Shown: piece after piece, positions 35,809 to 44,985 of the stretch | Layout of the letters: each line of letters begins with the position of its first letter | Position numbering within the stretch: the stretch's first letter is position 1 | Assembly: GCA_037189845.1 (NCBI GenBank) | Contig: JBBCIS010000003.1 | Span: forward strand, 682,001-746,000 | Reading direction: 5' to 3' | From: JAMLHH01 sp037189845 | GTDB taxonomy: Bacteria > Bacteroidota > Bacteroidia > Chitinophagales > JADIYW01 | Length of the DNA stretch: 64,000 bases | Translations under genes and position numbers: made by a program | The notes under the pieces: model-generated | Database searches by the model: none | Seen by the model: only the letters and a program-made list of their open reading frames with translations | Told to the model about the DNA's origin: nothing

Positions 35809-36768
35809 TTAGTTTTCGTAGTTGGCAATTTCACTATAAATCCGATAAAGTTGTATTTGCTTTTCTATACTGACAAGTCTGGAATATTCATCCGACAAAA
35901 AGCTTTCTACCATTCTGTAGAGCCCCGGCTTGTAATCTATATCTAAAGAATCGTCCATCTTAAATTCATTGACAGCAACACTTCCTTTGACCTGAATGCT
36001 TAATTTTTCCATAGGTTTCAGATATATCCTATGTTGATTTGTAATAAATTCTATCGCCCATCGGCCCGGTGCTTCCCAGTTGGAATGATATGAGAAGGTT
36101 ACATTTTTCTCTGTGATACCAGAGCCGACAAAAACAGAAGCAGAAGGATGCCAGTCCAGCGTTCCAAAAGCTTTAAAACTATATTCTACCGGAAGACCAG
36201 TCAAATAAAATACCAGATCTACTACGTGGGTAGAATTGGCCAGAAACCATTTCTCTTTTACACCTGCTCCTTTTTCCAGTGGAGCAATCACGTGTGCCCA
36301 TTCAGTAAATTCAAAATGCACAGATTTCAGTCCGCCGTCATTTTCTATAATTTTCTCAGCCTCCAGTACACTTGTATAAAATCTCCTGTTATAGCCGATA
36401 TGGACTTTTGCAACATATTCATTTTGCAATTTTAGAATTTGTTGTCCTTCTGACAGCTTCAGAAATCCCGGTTTTTCTACTAAAATATCCTTTGCTCCAT
36501 TTTTCAGCAATGAGGTGATATTTTCCGCCAAAACCTCAACAGGGGTGGCTATAATAACTTTCCAGGATTCATCTAATTTGTTTTCGGAAAGCCATTTATC
36601 CAAACCTCCGGACAATGCTACTCCTCCGGTTATCTCGTGAAATTCATCAGCAGTACTCTGCGTGCGACAAACTACAACCGGTTCAATTCCCATTGACTTC
36701 AGAATTTTATGATATGCCTGGGACATTCCTCCTGCTCCGACTATCAGTACTTTTAAGTGATAGGACAT
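35809..36768 (-). CDS. Gfo/Idh/MocA-family oxidoreductase
   Basis: A 319-residue NAD(P)-dependent sugar dehydrogenase. Rossmann motif VGAGGMSQAYHKIL at the start (residues 9-22), then the family EKPG motif in DILVEKPGF (Lys near 99), and a C-terminal sheet domain with FEFTEWAHVIAPLEKG (the family's substrate-binding face). It is the ninth gene of the operon and starts inside the end of another Gfo-like gene (16-base overlap). Such enzymes are not part of the known CMP-legionaminic-acid pathway, so it may change the oxidation state or epimer of a side chain position; this is inference. Confidence 0.82.
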   Translation of the reverse strand: MSYHLKVLIVGAGGMSQAYHKILKSMGIEPVVVCRTQSTADEFHEITGGVALSGGLDKWLSENKLDESWKVIIATPVEVLAENITSLLKNGAKDILVEKPGFLKLSEGQQILKLQNEYVAKVHIGYNRRFYTSVLEAEKIIENDGGLKSVHFEFTEWAHVIAPLEKGAGVKEKWFLANSTHVVDLVFYLTGLPVEYSFKAFGTLDWHPSASVFVGSGITEKNVTFSYHSNWEAPGRWAIEFITNQHRIYLKPMEKLSIQVKGSVAVNEFKMDDSLDIDYKPGLYRMVESFLSDEYSRLVSIEKQIQLYRIYSEIANYEN

Positions 36769-37727
36769 GAATCTGCTTTTTGATTTAAGAAAGCACTGTA
36801 TTGGTCTAAATATTTCACTAAAAGCTTTTGGTGTAAATAAGCTGAATCTTTATAGTTCGTAATCATACAGTCGCCTGTATTTAAAAGATCAGTAATAATT
36901 TTTGCAGTACTTTCACTTTGGAATGGAATTCTGATAGCGCTTTCCTGATAACCATATCCTGTATCAGTCATCTCGAAAGTTCTTATTATCCCTAAGTTCT
37001 CATGGATCGTCCACTTTTGTTTACTATCCGTTAGAGATACCACTACCGGAAGGTTACCTTCTTTAAAAGACGTAATCTGACAAGTATTCTTTTTATCGTC
37101 TTTCATAATAAAAGCCCCCGTAAATTCTATATAACCATCTCTTTTACTGGAAAATACTTCTTCATCCAGATTTGGAATCACCTCAAAAGAGGTTGACTGA
37201 TTCAGATAAAAAAATAAATCTAAAAAATGAATAGCATTGCACCCCAATCCCCATTGTGAGCCTGCTACTTCCATCTGGAAAGGGAAGTCGATTTTTACAG
37301 CAATTTTTTTATAGAATTCAAAAGTCCTTCTTGGGGTATTGACAAATGCTTTTATTTGATACTGCTCTAAGAGCTTTTCGACATCAGAAAAATCTTCTAA
37401 ACGAGTAAATAAAAACTTTTCTAAAATTAAAAATTCTACCTGTGCATACTCCAATAACTGTTCTACTACTTTTCGTCTTACGATAGAGCTTGTAGCAACA
37501 ATAACCGTATATATCTCTTTGGGTAATTCCTGAAAAACATCTGTAACGAAAACCTCAGGGCTGCTGTCTCGGCTGACATCACAGTATCTTTGGTACGCTA
37601 TATCCAAAGAGGATCTTTGGGTATCAAAAACAAATATTTCGAATAGTTCTTTGTCTAAGACAGCCAGTGACTGAAGGTGTCTGCTACCCAATTGTCCGGC
37701 ACCAATAATCGCTATTATCTTTTTCAT
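36753..37727 (-). CDS. second Gfo/Idh/MocA-like oxidoreductase
   Basis: About 324 residues from the ATG at 37727 (MKKIIAIIGAGQLGSRH); an upstream ATG at 37769 gives an N-terminal extension without the expected fold and lies inside the cytidylyltransferase gene. The Rossmann start IIGAGQLGSRHLQSL is clear, and LEKFLFT replaces the usual EKP motif (Pro missing). The cytidylyltransferase stop and this start share a base (TAATG), so translation is coupled. The two adjacent Gfo-like enzymes probably act together, perhaps as an oxidation/reduction pair giving an epimer of the nonulosonic acid. Confidence 0.75.
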   Translation of the reverse strand: MKKIIAIIGAGQLGSRHLQSLAVLDKELFEIFVFDTQRSSLDIAYQRYCDVSRDSSPEVFVTDVFQELPKEIYTVIVATSSIVRRKVVEQLLEYAQVEFLILEKFLFTRLEDFSDVEKLLEQYQIKAFVNTPRRTFEFYKKIAVKIDFPFQMEVAGSQWGLGCNAIHFLDLFFYLNQSTSFEVIPNLDEEVFSSKRDGYIEFTGAFIMKDDKKNTCQITSFKEGNLPVVVSLTDSKQKWTIHENLGIIRTFEMTDTGYGYQESAIRIPFQSESTAKIITDLLNTGDCMITNYKDSAYLHQKLLVKYLDQYSAFLNQKADSCPIT

Positions 37728-38419
37728 TATACTAATTTTTCTTTGAGTATGCTTTCTGCGATCACCCAATCCAAAGGGGTGTCAATGTCTATCGAATGAA
37801 TGGCATCCATGACAAATTTTTTCTTTTCTAAAAGAGCGAGACTATTCTTTTTCCTGAGAACAGCATTGTTGATGAGATAAAAAGCTCCATTATATTCCCA
37901 TACATCCGGACAATCCTGTCTTCTGCTAAAGATAGCTTCTTTGGACTTTCTGAGCAGACCGTTTTCATCTTCTTCTGCCAGCACATAATATGGATTGGCA
38001 TCTGTAAGTTTTACAGAAACAATCATTTCAAAATCTTCTTTTCCTATTCTTCTTAAGCACTCTGCCAACTGACCTCTGGTCCTAAATGGAGAAGTAGGCT
38101 GCAACAATAAAGTGAAATCGTAGGATTTTCCTTGTTTTTGATAAAAATCCAAAGCGTGCAAAATTACATCCAAAGAGGTTGCTGTATCAGATGAAAGCTC
38201 TGACGGTCTGACAAATGGGACATTTATCCCATAATCCTCTACTACTTTGATAATTTTTTCGTCATCAGTAGATACACAGATATCATCATTGGAAAAGATA
38301 TCTCTGACCAGATCCAATGTGTAATATATCAAAGGTTTGCCATTAAGAGGTTTTATGTTTTTATAAGGGATTCCTTTAGAGCCCCCTCTTGCAGGAATAA
38401 TGACTAAAACAGATTTCAT
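37727..38419 (-). CDS. legF: CMP-nonulosonate cytidylyltransferase (LegF/NeuA type)
   Basis: A 230-residue enzyme with the CMP-sialate synthetase motif IIPARGGSKGIPYKNIK at the N-terminus (residues 6-22), LLLQPTSPFR near 88 and the metal-binding SIDIDTPLDW near the end. It makes CMP-nonulosonic acid from CTP, the form used by transferases. LegF (PtmB) rather than NeuA is favoured because the whole operon is of the legionaminic type. It overlaps the PtmE-like gene by four bases and the next oxidoreductase by one. Confidence 0.9.
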   Translation of the reverse strand: MKSVLVIIPARGGSKGIPYKNIKPLNGKPLIYYTLDLVRDIFSNDDICVSTDDEKIIKVVEDYGINVPFVRPSELSSDTATSLDVILHALDFYQKQGKSYDFTLLLQPTSPFRTRGQLAECLRRIGKEDFEMIVSVKLTDANPYYVLAEEDENGLLRKSKEAIFSRRQDCPDVWEYNGAFYLINNAVLRKKNSLALLEKKKFVMDAIHSIDIDTPLDWVIAESILKEKLV

Positions 38420-39471
38420 AGATCTAAGTGTTTGATGTCATCCTGTGCTTTTTTGTAATCCTCATGTCGACCGATATCCAACCAGTATCCTGTAATAGGA
38501 TAGGTTAAAAGTTTAAGATTTTTTGACAAAATAACTTCCATCAAGTCCGTAATGTCAAAAAATGTATCTTTTGGAATAAAATCCAGTAAGCTTTTCTTCA
38601 GAATATATATTCCGGCATTAGAATAATAGGTGTATCTCGGTTTTTCTTTTAAAGATTTCACCTGATTTTGCTCATTGACCTCCAGTACTGCATACGGAAC
38701 ATCTACAAAATATGATGTTGCCGCTACTGCCATATCCGAGTTGCTTTGCTTGAATGAATTATAAAAATCTTCAAAATCAATATTGGTAAGAAGATCGCTA
38801 TTCATGATGATGATTTCATCGTGCTTAAACTGATCGATCAGCAAAACAGATCCGACAGTTCCCATAGGTTTATCTTCTTTCACATATTTGATGTTTATTT
38901 CTTTTTGACTTCCATCTTTGAAATAATTCATCAGTTGATCCCCCAGATAATTAATACTGATGTAAATATTATCTACACCATACTTAATAAATCTATCAAT
39001 GTTGTGTTCGATAATTGGCTTTTCCCCCACTACTAATAGCGGTTTCGGCGTATTCTCTGTTAGTGGTCTGAGCCTTTTACCTTCTCCGCCAGCCATTAAT
39101 ACTACATCTACAGGTATAATGTTTTCTCTGAACCGAAAGTTAAGGATACTAATCATTTGAAAATCATCATTGACAATCGGAATAACTTTTAGTTTTCTCT
39201 TTTTAAAGGATTCAATTTCCTGAGTAAGTTCATGTCCGTCCCTGATAAAAACAGGATTCTTCTGGCAGAACTGCAATATGGGAGTGTTAAAATCAAACTG
39301 CTTCAGCAGCCCACGTCTTACATCTCCATCCGTCAGCGAGCCCAATAGTTTTTTATTCTTATCTACTACGAATAGAATAGCATCCAGGCCTAAATCATTC
39401 AGCTTAGACAAAGCTGTTTTCAAATCTGCATTTTCAAGTATAATATGTTTTTCTATATCTATCATGGACAT
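38416..39471 (-). CDS. ptmE: PtmE-like glucosamine-1-phosphate guanylyltransferase with CBS pair
   Basis: A 351-residue protein with two parts. Residues 1-118 are a pair of CBS domains (ILFVVDKNKKLLGSLTDGDVRRG). Residues 122-351 are a nucleotidyltransferase, with VLMAGGEGKRLRPLTENTPKPLL. This layout is that of Campylobacter PtmE, which makes GDP-glucosamine for legionaminic acid, the step that separates this pathway from UDP-based sialic and pseudaminic acid routes. The CBS pair may sense adenylates or other ligands. It lies between the 2-epimerase gene (15 bases) and legF (4-base overlap). Confidence 0.85.
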   Translation of the reverse strand: MSMIDIEKHIILENADLKTALSKLNDLGLDAILFVVDKNKKLLGSLTDGDVRRGLLKQFDFNTPILQFCQKNPVFIRDGHELTQEIESFKKRKLKVIPIVNDDFQMISILNFRFRENIIPVDVVLMAGGEGKRLRPLTENTPKPLLVVGEKPIIEHNIDRFIKYGVDNIYISINYLGDQLMNYFKDGSQKEINIKYVKEDKPMGTVGSVLLIDQFKHDEIIIMNSDLLTNIDFEDFYNSFKQSNSDMAVAATSYFVDVPYAVLEVNEQNQVKSLKEKPRYTYYSNAGIYILKKSLLDFIPKDTFFDITDLMEVILSKNLKLLTYPITGYWLDIGRHEDYKKAQDDIKHLDL

Positions 39472-39486
39472 ATTTCTATGCTATTG

Positions 39487-40659
39487 TTATAATTTAAATT
39501 CAATATCGTAAAAACTTTTCTTTAATAGAGATTCTGTATCAATGGATTTCAAAACCTTTATTATTGTATCAGACGCGAGACCTTTGCCATAAGGATTTTC
39601 CTGATTAAGAACAGATTTTTTGAATCCCTCAGAAAACGCTGTATCGAGAGCATCGGCAATGTTTCCTTCATTTGTTCCACAATGTATGACGCTAGGCGCA
39701 CTGATCCGTCCCTTTTGCCGATCTCCTATATTGATGGTGGGTGTATTAAAATAAGGAACTTCAATGATTCCACTGGAAGAATTACCAACTACGGCATCCA
39801 TTAAAGGAATTGCCGATAGATATCTTAACTGACCCAAAGAAGTAAAGGATACCGATTTTTCAGGGTTGTTTGCTACATACTGATCAATCATCTGATTGAT
39901 AATTCTCCCATTAGTATCAGCATTCGCTTTGGTAAAGATGATATGGCAGTCCTCTATTTGATCTAATGCATTGAGTAATGACAGAACCTGTTCTTCGGAA
40001 GTATTATTTTCTAAAGTTACCGGGTGATAGGTCACCAGAAGATTTTTTTTATTCAGCCTGAAATTTATACTTTCTTCAAACTGCTCTTTATTGAGTAATT
40101 GTAATTTCAGGATATTTTCTGCTCCCAAGGCACCTACATTGCGTACGTACTCCGGCTGTTCTCCAAGCTGGACAACTCTCTTTCTATAAGCTTCCGTAGA
40201 TGTAAAATGCAAATGGCTCATTTTAGTTACAGCATGACGGATAGACTCATCTATTGCTCCTTCTGTAGTTTCTCCTCCGTGACAATGAGCGATTGGAATT
40301 CTGCAACTCATTGCGGCAGTTGCTGCTGCGAGGATTTCGTACCGATCCCCTAATAATAAGATGATGTCAGGCTGTAAATCTGTAAAAGCTTCAGAAAAAG
40401 AAATTAAACCTAATCCCATACTCTTACTGATGGCTGTCGGTGTATCTCCTGATAAAAGAATTTCTACTTTTTTGTCTATGGTAAAACCGTCTTTTTCTAT
40501 CTGTAGATAAGTATTTCCGAATTCGGGAGAAAGATGTGCGCCTGTTACTAAAATTTGCAAAGTAAGATCAGCATCTTCCTGAACCTTTTTCATAACCCAA
40601 TACAAAAGGCCATATTCGGCTCTTGTGCCCGTGACGACGCAAACTTTTTTATTTTTCAT
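39487..40659 (-). CDS. legG: NDP-sugar hydrolysing 2-epimerase (LegG/NeuC type)
   Basis: A 390-residue member of the hydrolysing UDP-GlcNAc 2-epimerase family. Motifs: VVTGTRAEYGLL at the start, LVTGAHLSPEFG, LLLGDRYEILAAA, HCHGGETTEGAIDESIRHA, and late GNSSSGIIEVP. LegG removes the nucleotide and inverts C2 to give the 6-deoxy-mannosamine derivative that condenses with PEP. NeuC is the close alternative; the operon favours LegG. It overlaps the synthase gene by 11 bases. Confidence 0.9.
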   Translation of the reverse strand: MKNKKVCVVTGTRAEYGLLYWVMKKVQEDADLTLQILVTGAHLSPEFGNTYLQIEKDGFTIDKKVEILLSGDTPTAISKSMGLGLISFSEAFTDLQPDIILLLGDRYEILAAATAAMSCRIPIAHCHGGETTEGAIDESIRHAVTKMSHLHFTSTEAYRKRVVQLGEQPEYVRNVGALGAENILKLQLLNKEQFEESINFRLNKKNLLVTYHPVTLENNTSEEQVLSLLNALDQIEDCHIIFTKANADTNGRIINQMIDQYVANNPEKSVSFTSLGQLRYLSAIPLMDAVVGNSSSGIIEVPYFNTPTINIGDRQKGRISAPSVIHCGTNEGNIADALDTAFSEGFKKSVLNQENPYGKGLASDTIIKVLKSIDTESLLKKSFYDIEFKL

Positions 40660-41668
40660 CTACAATCAAATCGTCTGTAAAATAATCTCTCTGAGCTGTT
40701 CTTCCGATAATTTCGTTCCATTTCATTGGATTGATCCCGGAGCCGGGGCGTTTAGTAGTGATATTTTCCTCTGTCAATATATCCCCTTTAGCAATGGTTT
40801 TTGAAGCCACTATACTTTTCCTTGCTATTGCAATGTTCTTCATTTCGGAAGCAGATGGCTCTTTAATACCTGACCCGGAAATACTTTTTTCAATATTTCT
40901 GATTGCAGTCACCATATTCTTTAATTCTTTAGGTTCTAAAGAAGCAATATGGTCAGGACCTTCCATTGTTTTATCCAGTGTGAAATGTTTTTCAATCATG
41001 GTCGCTCCCAATGCAACTGCAGCTACCGGAACTTCGATACCCAAAGTGTGGTCGGAATATCCGATAGAAGTCCCTAATTTATCACCTATGTAAAGCATTG
41101 CTTTGAGATTGACATCTTCAAAAGGAGTAGGATACTCTGTATTACAATGCAGAATAGTAATGTCTTCAATAGAGATTCCCTTTTCCAAAAATACCTGAAC
41201 GGCTGCCGAAATATCTTCCATTGTGGACATTCCGGTGGAAAGAATAACTCTGTCAAACAATTTTGCGGCAAGTTTCAGATAGGGATAATTGGTGATTTCT
41301 CCTGAAGGGATTTTTACCAGATCTAATCCAATATCTTTTAAATATTGTAAAGAATCCAGATCAAATGCTGTGGAGAAAAACTGAATACCTTTCTGATTAC
41401 AGTATTTTATCAATTCTTCGTGCTGTTCAGGAGAAAGCTCCAGTTTTTTAAGCATTGCGAATTGTGAGCTGTCTGTGTCGCCTGTATTTTGAATCTGATA
41501 TTCTGCCTTTTTCGCATCTTTTGAAACCAGTTTTTCTGCTTTGAAAGTCTGAAATTTCACATAGTCCACGCCTGCATCTACTGCTGCATCTACCAGTTTG
41601 AATGCATTTTCAATGCTTCCGTTATGATTGACTCCTGCTTCCGCTATAATGATAGTTCGTTGGGTCAT
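40649..41668 (-). CDS. legI: nonulosonic acid synthase (LegI/NeuB type)
   Basis: A 339-residue enzyme that condenses PEP with the 2,4-diacetamido-tetradeoxy hexose to give legionaminic acid. The TIM barrel has IIAEAGVNHNGS (residues 6-17), YVKFQTFKAEKLVS, LVKIPSGEITNYP, LSTGMSTMEDI, HCNTEYPTP and GYSDHTLGIEVPVAAVALGA (begins a known block). A C-terminal antifreeze-like SAF domain (about 280-339, RKSIVASKTIAKGDIL) caps the active site. Its start shares a base with the stop of the acetyltransferase gene. Confidence 0.94.
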   Translation of the reverse strand: MTQRTIIIAEAGVNHNGSIENAFKLVDAAVDAGVDYVKFQTFKAEKLVSKDAKKAEYQIQNTGDTDSSQFAMLKKLELSPEQHEELIKYCNQKGIQFFSTAFDLDSLQYLKDIGLDLVKIPSGEITNYPYLKLAAKLFDRVILSTGMSTMEDISAAVQVFLEKGISIEDITILHCNTEYPTPFEDVNLKAMLYIGDKLGTSIGYSDHTLGIEVPVAAVALGATMIEKHFTLDKTMEGPDHIASLEPKELKNMVTAIRNIEKSISGSGIKEPSASEMKNIAIARKSIVASKTIAKGDILTEENITTKRPGSGINPMKWNEIIGRTAQRDYFTDDLIVDEK

Positions 41669-42303
41669 TACTTTATTTTTTTCAAAGGATTGCCCACATA
41701 GGTTCCTGCTTCTGTTAAATCTTTTGTTACCACACTGCCTGCTCCGATCACTACATTATCGCAAATATTGATGACGTTTCTGATAACAGAATTGCTGCCA
41801 ATCAATACTTCACTGCCAATATTTACCTGGCCATTGATCATTGCCCCGGTAGAAACATGTACATGATTTCCGATATTGATATCATGCTCGATATTCGCCA
41901 TTGTATTGATGATAGAGTTTTCTCCGATTTTTACATCTGCATTGACTATAGCACCATGCATAATGATTGTTCCGGCTCCAATCTCTGCTCTTTTTGAGAC
42001 CAATGCACTCCTGGCTATAATGACAGGTGAAACACCCTTATTTTTATAGATATTTTCAAATACTTTTTTCTTGACAACAGCAGATTGTATCTGACCCAAA
42101 GTGACGAAATAGTGAAGTATGCCTTTGGCAATAAAATGTGGAATATCTTCATCAGTACCTATCACTTCATAATCCAGTACTTTCTCTCCTTTTTTTGAAG
42201 GAATATCCAGAATTCCTACTATCTCAAATTCACCTGTAGATTCAATGACTTCAATGCATGATTTGCAATGACCTCCTCCTCCTATCAAGATAAGTTTCGT
42301 CAT
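41668..42303 (-). CDS. legH: NeuD/LegH-type N-acetyltransferase
   Basis: A 211-residue protein: a Rossmann-like N-terminal domain (LILIGGGGHCKSCIEVI) and a left-handed beta-helix of hexapeptide repeats (IGAGTIIMHGAIV, IGENSIINTMANIEHD, IGSEVLIGSNSVI). It ends with the family's TKDLTEAGTYVGNPLKKIK. It would acetylate the C4 amine of the GDP-sugar with acetyl-CoA, between LegC and LegG. The conserved His near NIEHD is the usual catalytic base. It overlaps the legC gene by four bases and legI by one. Confidence 0.9.
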   Translation of the reverse strand: MTKLILIGGGGHCKSCIEVIESTGEFEIVGILDIPSKKGEKVLDYEVIGTDEDIPHFIAKGILHYFVTLGQIQSAVVKKKVFENIYKNKGVSPVIIARSALVSKRAEIGAGTIIMHGAIVNADVKIGENSIINTMANIEHDINIGNHVHVSTGAMINGQVNIGSEVLIGSNSVIRNVINICDNVVIGAGSVVTKDLTEAGTYVGNPLKKIK

Positions 42304-43463
42304 ATTCCAGAGATATAGCTACTTGGTAAATTTACTATCCGGTCTTCCAGCCAGATAGAATTAGTCAGCCCGTCATGTTCACAATTTTGAAACATCGGCA
42401 ATTTATTCATCAGTGTCCAGATAGGACGAGTCATAACACCGGTTTCATTAGTGGACTTTAAAAATTCATTTCTTGCATCCAGATCTTTGAGCTGAACTGC
42501 ATTGAGCCAGTAATTGCTGTTGGTTCCTTCGGGTTCTTTTTTGAAAGTAATATCTGTCCCTGCAAAAAGTTCTATGTATTTCCCTGCCAGTACTCTTTTT
42601 GCACGCAGAATTTCTTCCAGTTGTTCCAGCTGAGCACAAGCCAATGCTGCATTCAGATTGGGCATTCTGTAGTTAAAGCCTATCTCATCGTGAAAAAATT
42701 CATACGGATGCGGAATTTTAGCCGTAGTGGAAACGTGCTTAGCCCGAATACCGATTTTATCATCATTGGTAATCAATGCACCTCCACCTCCACAAGTAAC
42801 TGTTTTATTTCCATTGAAGCTGAATGCACTTACTAATCCGAATGTTCCTGTATGTTGTATGCCAACATAACTTCCCAAAGATTCCGCTGCATCCTCTACC
42901 ACAGGAATTCCGTATTGATTGGCTACTTCTACCAGCTTCTGAATTTTTACAGGATGTCCGAATGTGTGCATTGGCATCACTGCCGCTATTCTTTGGTTGG
43001 TAGATTTTGTGAAAGTTTTTCCTTCCTTCTGATAGGTGTGATTTTTCAAATAATCAGAAAGAGCATCCGGAGAAAGCCCCATTGTATACAAATCGACATC
43101 TACGAAAACAGGAACAGCTCCTACATGTGATATGGCATTTGCTGTGGCTACGAATGTCAAAGCTTGTGTAACAACAATTTCATCTCTCTCCACTCCTGCC
43201 ATCAGCAATGAAAGATGTAGTGCTGTAGTGCCATTGACTGTTGCTATGGCATACTTGGCTCCTGTAATTTCTTTCATCATATCTTCAAACCGGTTAACAT
43301 AAGCACCGACGGAAGAAACAAAAGTAGATTCAATGGTATCTGTTACGTATTTTTTTTCGTTGCCTCCAAAATATGGTGCATGCAATGGAATGAATGCTTC
43401 AGGTTCTCTGAAAGTGGAACGAATAAACTGAACAATTTCGGTTGTTTCTATGTGTCTAGACAT
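42300..43463 (-). CDS. legC: PLP-dependent sugar aminotransferase (LegC)
   Basis: A 387-residue DegT/DnrJ/EryC1 aminotransferase. The PLP lysine is Lys220 in SFNGNKTVTCGGGGALIT; other marks are VNGTTALHLSLLMAGV and VVEDAAESLGSY. LegC adds an amino group at C4 of the 4-keto sugar made by LegB. Members of this subgroup start with an extra helix (TTEIVQFIRSTF), which is present. It overlaps legB by eight bases and legH by four. Confidence 0.9.
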   Translation of the reverse strand: MSRHIETTEIVQFIRSTFREPEAFIPLHAPYFGGNEKKYVTDTIESTFVSSVGAYVNRFEDMMKEITGAKYAIATVNGTTALHLSLLMAGVERDEIVVTQALTFVATANAISHVGAVPVFVDVDLYTMGLSPDALSDYLKNHTYQKEGKTFTKSTNQRIAAVMPMHTFGHPVKIQKLVEVANQYGIPVVEDAAESLGSYVGIQHTGTFGLVSAFSFNGNKTVTCGGGGALITNDDKIGIRAKHVSTTAKIPHPYEFFHDEIGFNYRMPNLNAALACAQLEQLEEILRAKRVLAGKYIELFAGTDITFKKEPEGTNSNYWLNAVQLKDLDARNEFLKSTNETGVMTRPIWTLMNKLPMFQNCEHDGLTNSIWLEDRIVNLPSSYISGI

Positions 43464-44454
43464 TATAGATATTTGCCTTATATCCTGCTAAATTCTGAGG
43501 GCTTTTGAACCACTCAATAGTTTCTGCAATACCTTGCTCCAATGTATATTGTGGTTTCCAGGGAGTTTTTTCAATGATTTTCTCATTGGAGCCAAATAAT
43601 CTGAATACCTCAGATTTCTCAGGTCTCAATCTCGCTTCATCCGTAATGATCTTAGCATTCGGATTGATCTGGTCGATAATGCTCTGTGCCAAATCGCCAA
43701 CAGTAATCTCTGAGTTGGTAGCAATGTTACAATCCTGGCCGACCAGTTCATCTGATTCTGCAATAGCACAAAAACCTCTCGTTGTATCTTTTACAAACAA
43801 CAAGTCTCTGGTAGGTGTAATATCTCCTAACTTGATCTCTTCATAACCATTCAATAATTGTGTAATGATGGTAGGAATAACAGCTCTGGCAGATTGTCTT
43901 GGTCCATAAGTATTGAATGGTCTGACAATAGTAATCGGAGTTCCGAAGCTTCTGTAAAAAGACTCTGCGATACAATCCGCTCCGATTTTTGAAGCTGAAT
44001 ACGGGGATTGCGGTTGACGCGGGTGAAGTTCTGTAATCGGTACAAACTGTGCTGTTCCGTATACTTCTGATGTAGAAGTTACCAATACTCTTTCTACTCC
44101 CAAATCTTTGGCAGCCTGAACGATATTCAAAGTTCCTTTTACGTTGGTATCTACATAAGAATCCGGAGAATGGTAGCTGAATGGAATTGCGATCAAAGCA
44201 GCAAGGTGAAATACAACCTCTATATCTTTCATCGCAGTTCTGACACCATTCGGGTCACGGACATCTCCTGAGAAAATCTCAATTTTAGAAAGTGTTTCTG
44301 CCGGTAAAGTATCCAGCCAACCCCAGGTATTAAATGAATTATAATATACAAATGCCCTTACCTGACATCCTTGTCTGATTAATTCTTCTGTCAAATGTGA
44401 GCCAATAAAACCATCTGCTCCTGTTATTAAAACCTTTTTACCTGCTAAATTCAT
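43456..44454 (-). CDS. legB: NDP-sugar 4,6-dehydratase (LegB)
   Basis: A 332-residue extended SDR. NAD motif ITGADGFIGSHL (residues 9-20), HLAALIAIPFSYHSP, catalytic TSEVYGTA and YSASKIGAD (Tyr-x3-Lys), and RPFNTYGPRQSARAVIPT. LegB converts GDP-GlcNAc (or UDP-GlcNAc) to the 4-keto-6-deoxy sugar, first step of the legionaminic pathway. It heads the ten-gene leftward operon; a perfect -7 box lies 24 bases upstream of the ATG. Confidence 0.9.
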   Translation of the reverse strand: MNLAGKKVLITGADGFIGSHLTEELIRQGCQVRAFVYYNSFNTWGWLDTLPAETLSKIEIFSGDVRDPNGVRTAMKDIEVVFHLAALIAIPFSYHSPDSYVDTNVKGTLNIVQAAKDLGVERVLVTSTSEVYGTAQFVPITELHPRQPQSPYSASKIGADCIAESFYRSFGTPITIVRPFNTYGPRQSARAVIPTIITQLLNGYEEIKLGDITPTRDLLFVKDTTRGFCAIAESDELVGQDCNIATNSEITVGDLAQSIIDQINPNAKIITDEARLRPEKSEVFRLFGSNEKIIEKTPWKPQYTLEQGIAETIEWFKSPQNLAGYKANIYNV

Positions 44455-44478
44455 CTTTTCGAATCTATTTTAAACTGT

Positions 44479-44486
44479 CAAAATTA
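44479..44486 (-). promoter_or_regulatory. -7 promoter box of the legionaminic acid operon
   Basis: Reading leftward, TAATTTTG matches TAnnTTTG exactly, 24 bases before the legB ATG, the same box seen before the TonB receptor gene. No good -33 TTG stands at the usual distance. Confidence 0.4.
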
Positions 44487-44534
44487 CGATATTTTATAAA
44501 ATCCTTTAGGATTACCCAATATTTATATGTGGTT

Positions 44535-44671
44535 ATCAATGAGATATTATCTCAATCTACTGACCACCTCAATGGATGGTTTTACATCGTTCACAAAGAG
44601 AACCCTCTCTTTTGTAAAATCTCTTCGTAACTTTTTGTGTGTAATTCGTGAAATCCATTATTAAATTCTAT
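44535..44671 (-). pseudogene. displaced, frameshifted copy of the wbpB 3' end
   Basis: It aligns with 49306-49440, the wbpB 3' end plus 12 bases past its stop. Identical blocks of 22, 27 and 30 bases are separated by a few changes. Read leftward it encodes IEFNNGFHELHTKSYEEIL, then a two-base insertion relative to wbpB shifts the frame and gives a TGA after a few codons. There is no complete gene. Together with the intact copy it brackets the rightward cassette 44986-49161. Confidence 0.88.
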
Positions 44672-44985
44672 TGCTTCCCATTTAGTCAATATGGTGTTAT
44701 GATAGTTCAATGTATTCTTCAGGGCATAAAACTGACAATGACGATGAAAAACGGGATCTAATGTTAGATCTTACATAATGTAAAAGTCTGAGTGAAGAGA
44801 GCTAATTAAAAATCTGTAATTATTTTTAGAGTAAGACTACTGAAGAAAAATAAATATCTAAGCGTCAGTTTAATAATTTTTAGTTAGCATTGCTGTAGTA
44901 AAATAACTGTCACTGAGAATTGGGTAAATTTAGCCGGGCCGGCAAATAATAAATATGAATATCAATATATTAACTTACGAATAAC

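Larger units (their letters stand above)
44455..44985. other. 531-base gap with a promoter and a wbpB remnant
   Basis: From left to right it holds the legB promoter region, a pseudogene copy of the wbpB 3' end (44535-44671) and about 300 AT-rich bases without a convincing gene leading to the Maf/GT42-like gene. The leftward frame that continues upstream of the remnant has no recognisable WbpB sequence. Confidence 0.6.
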
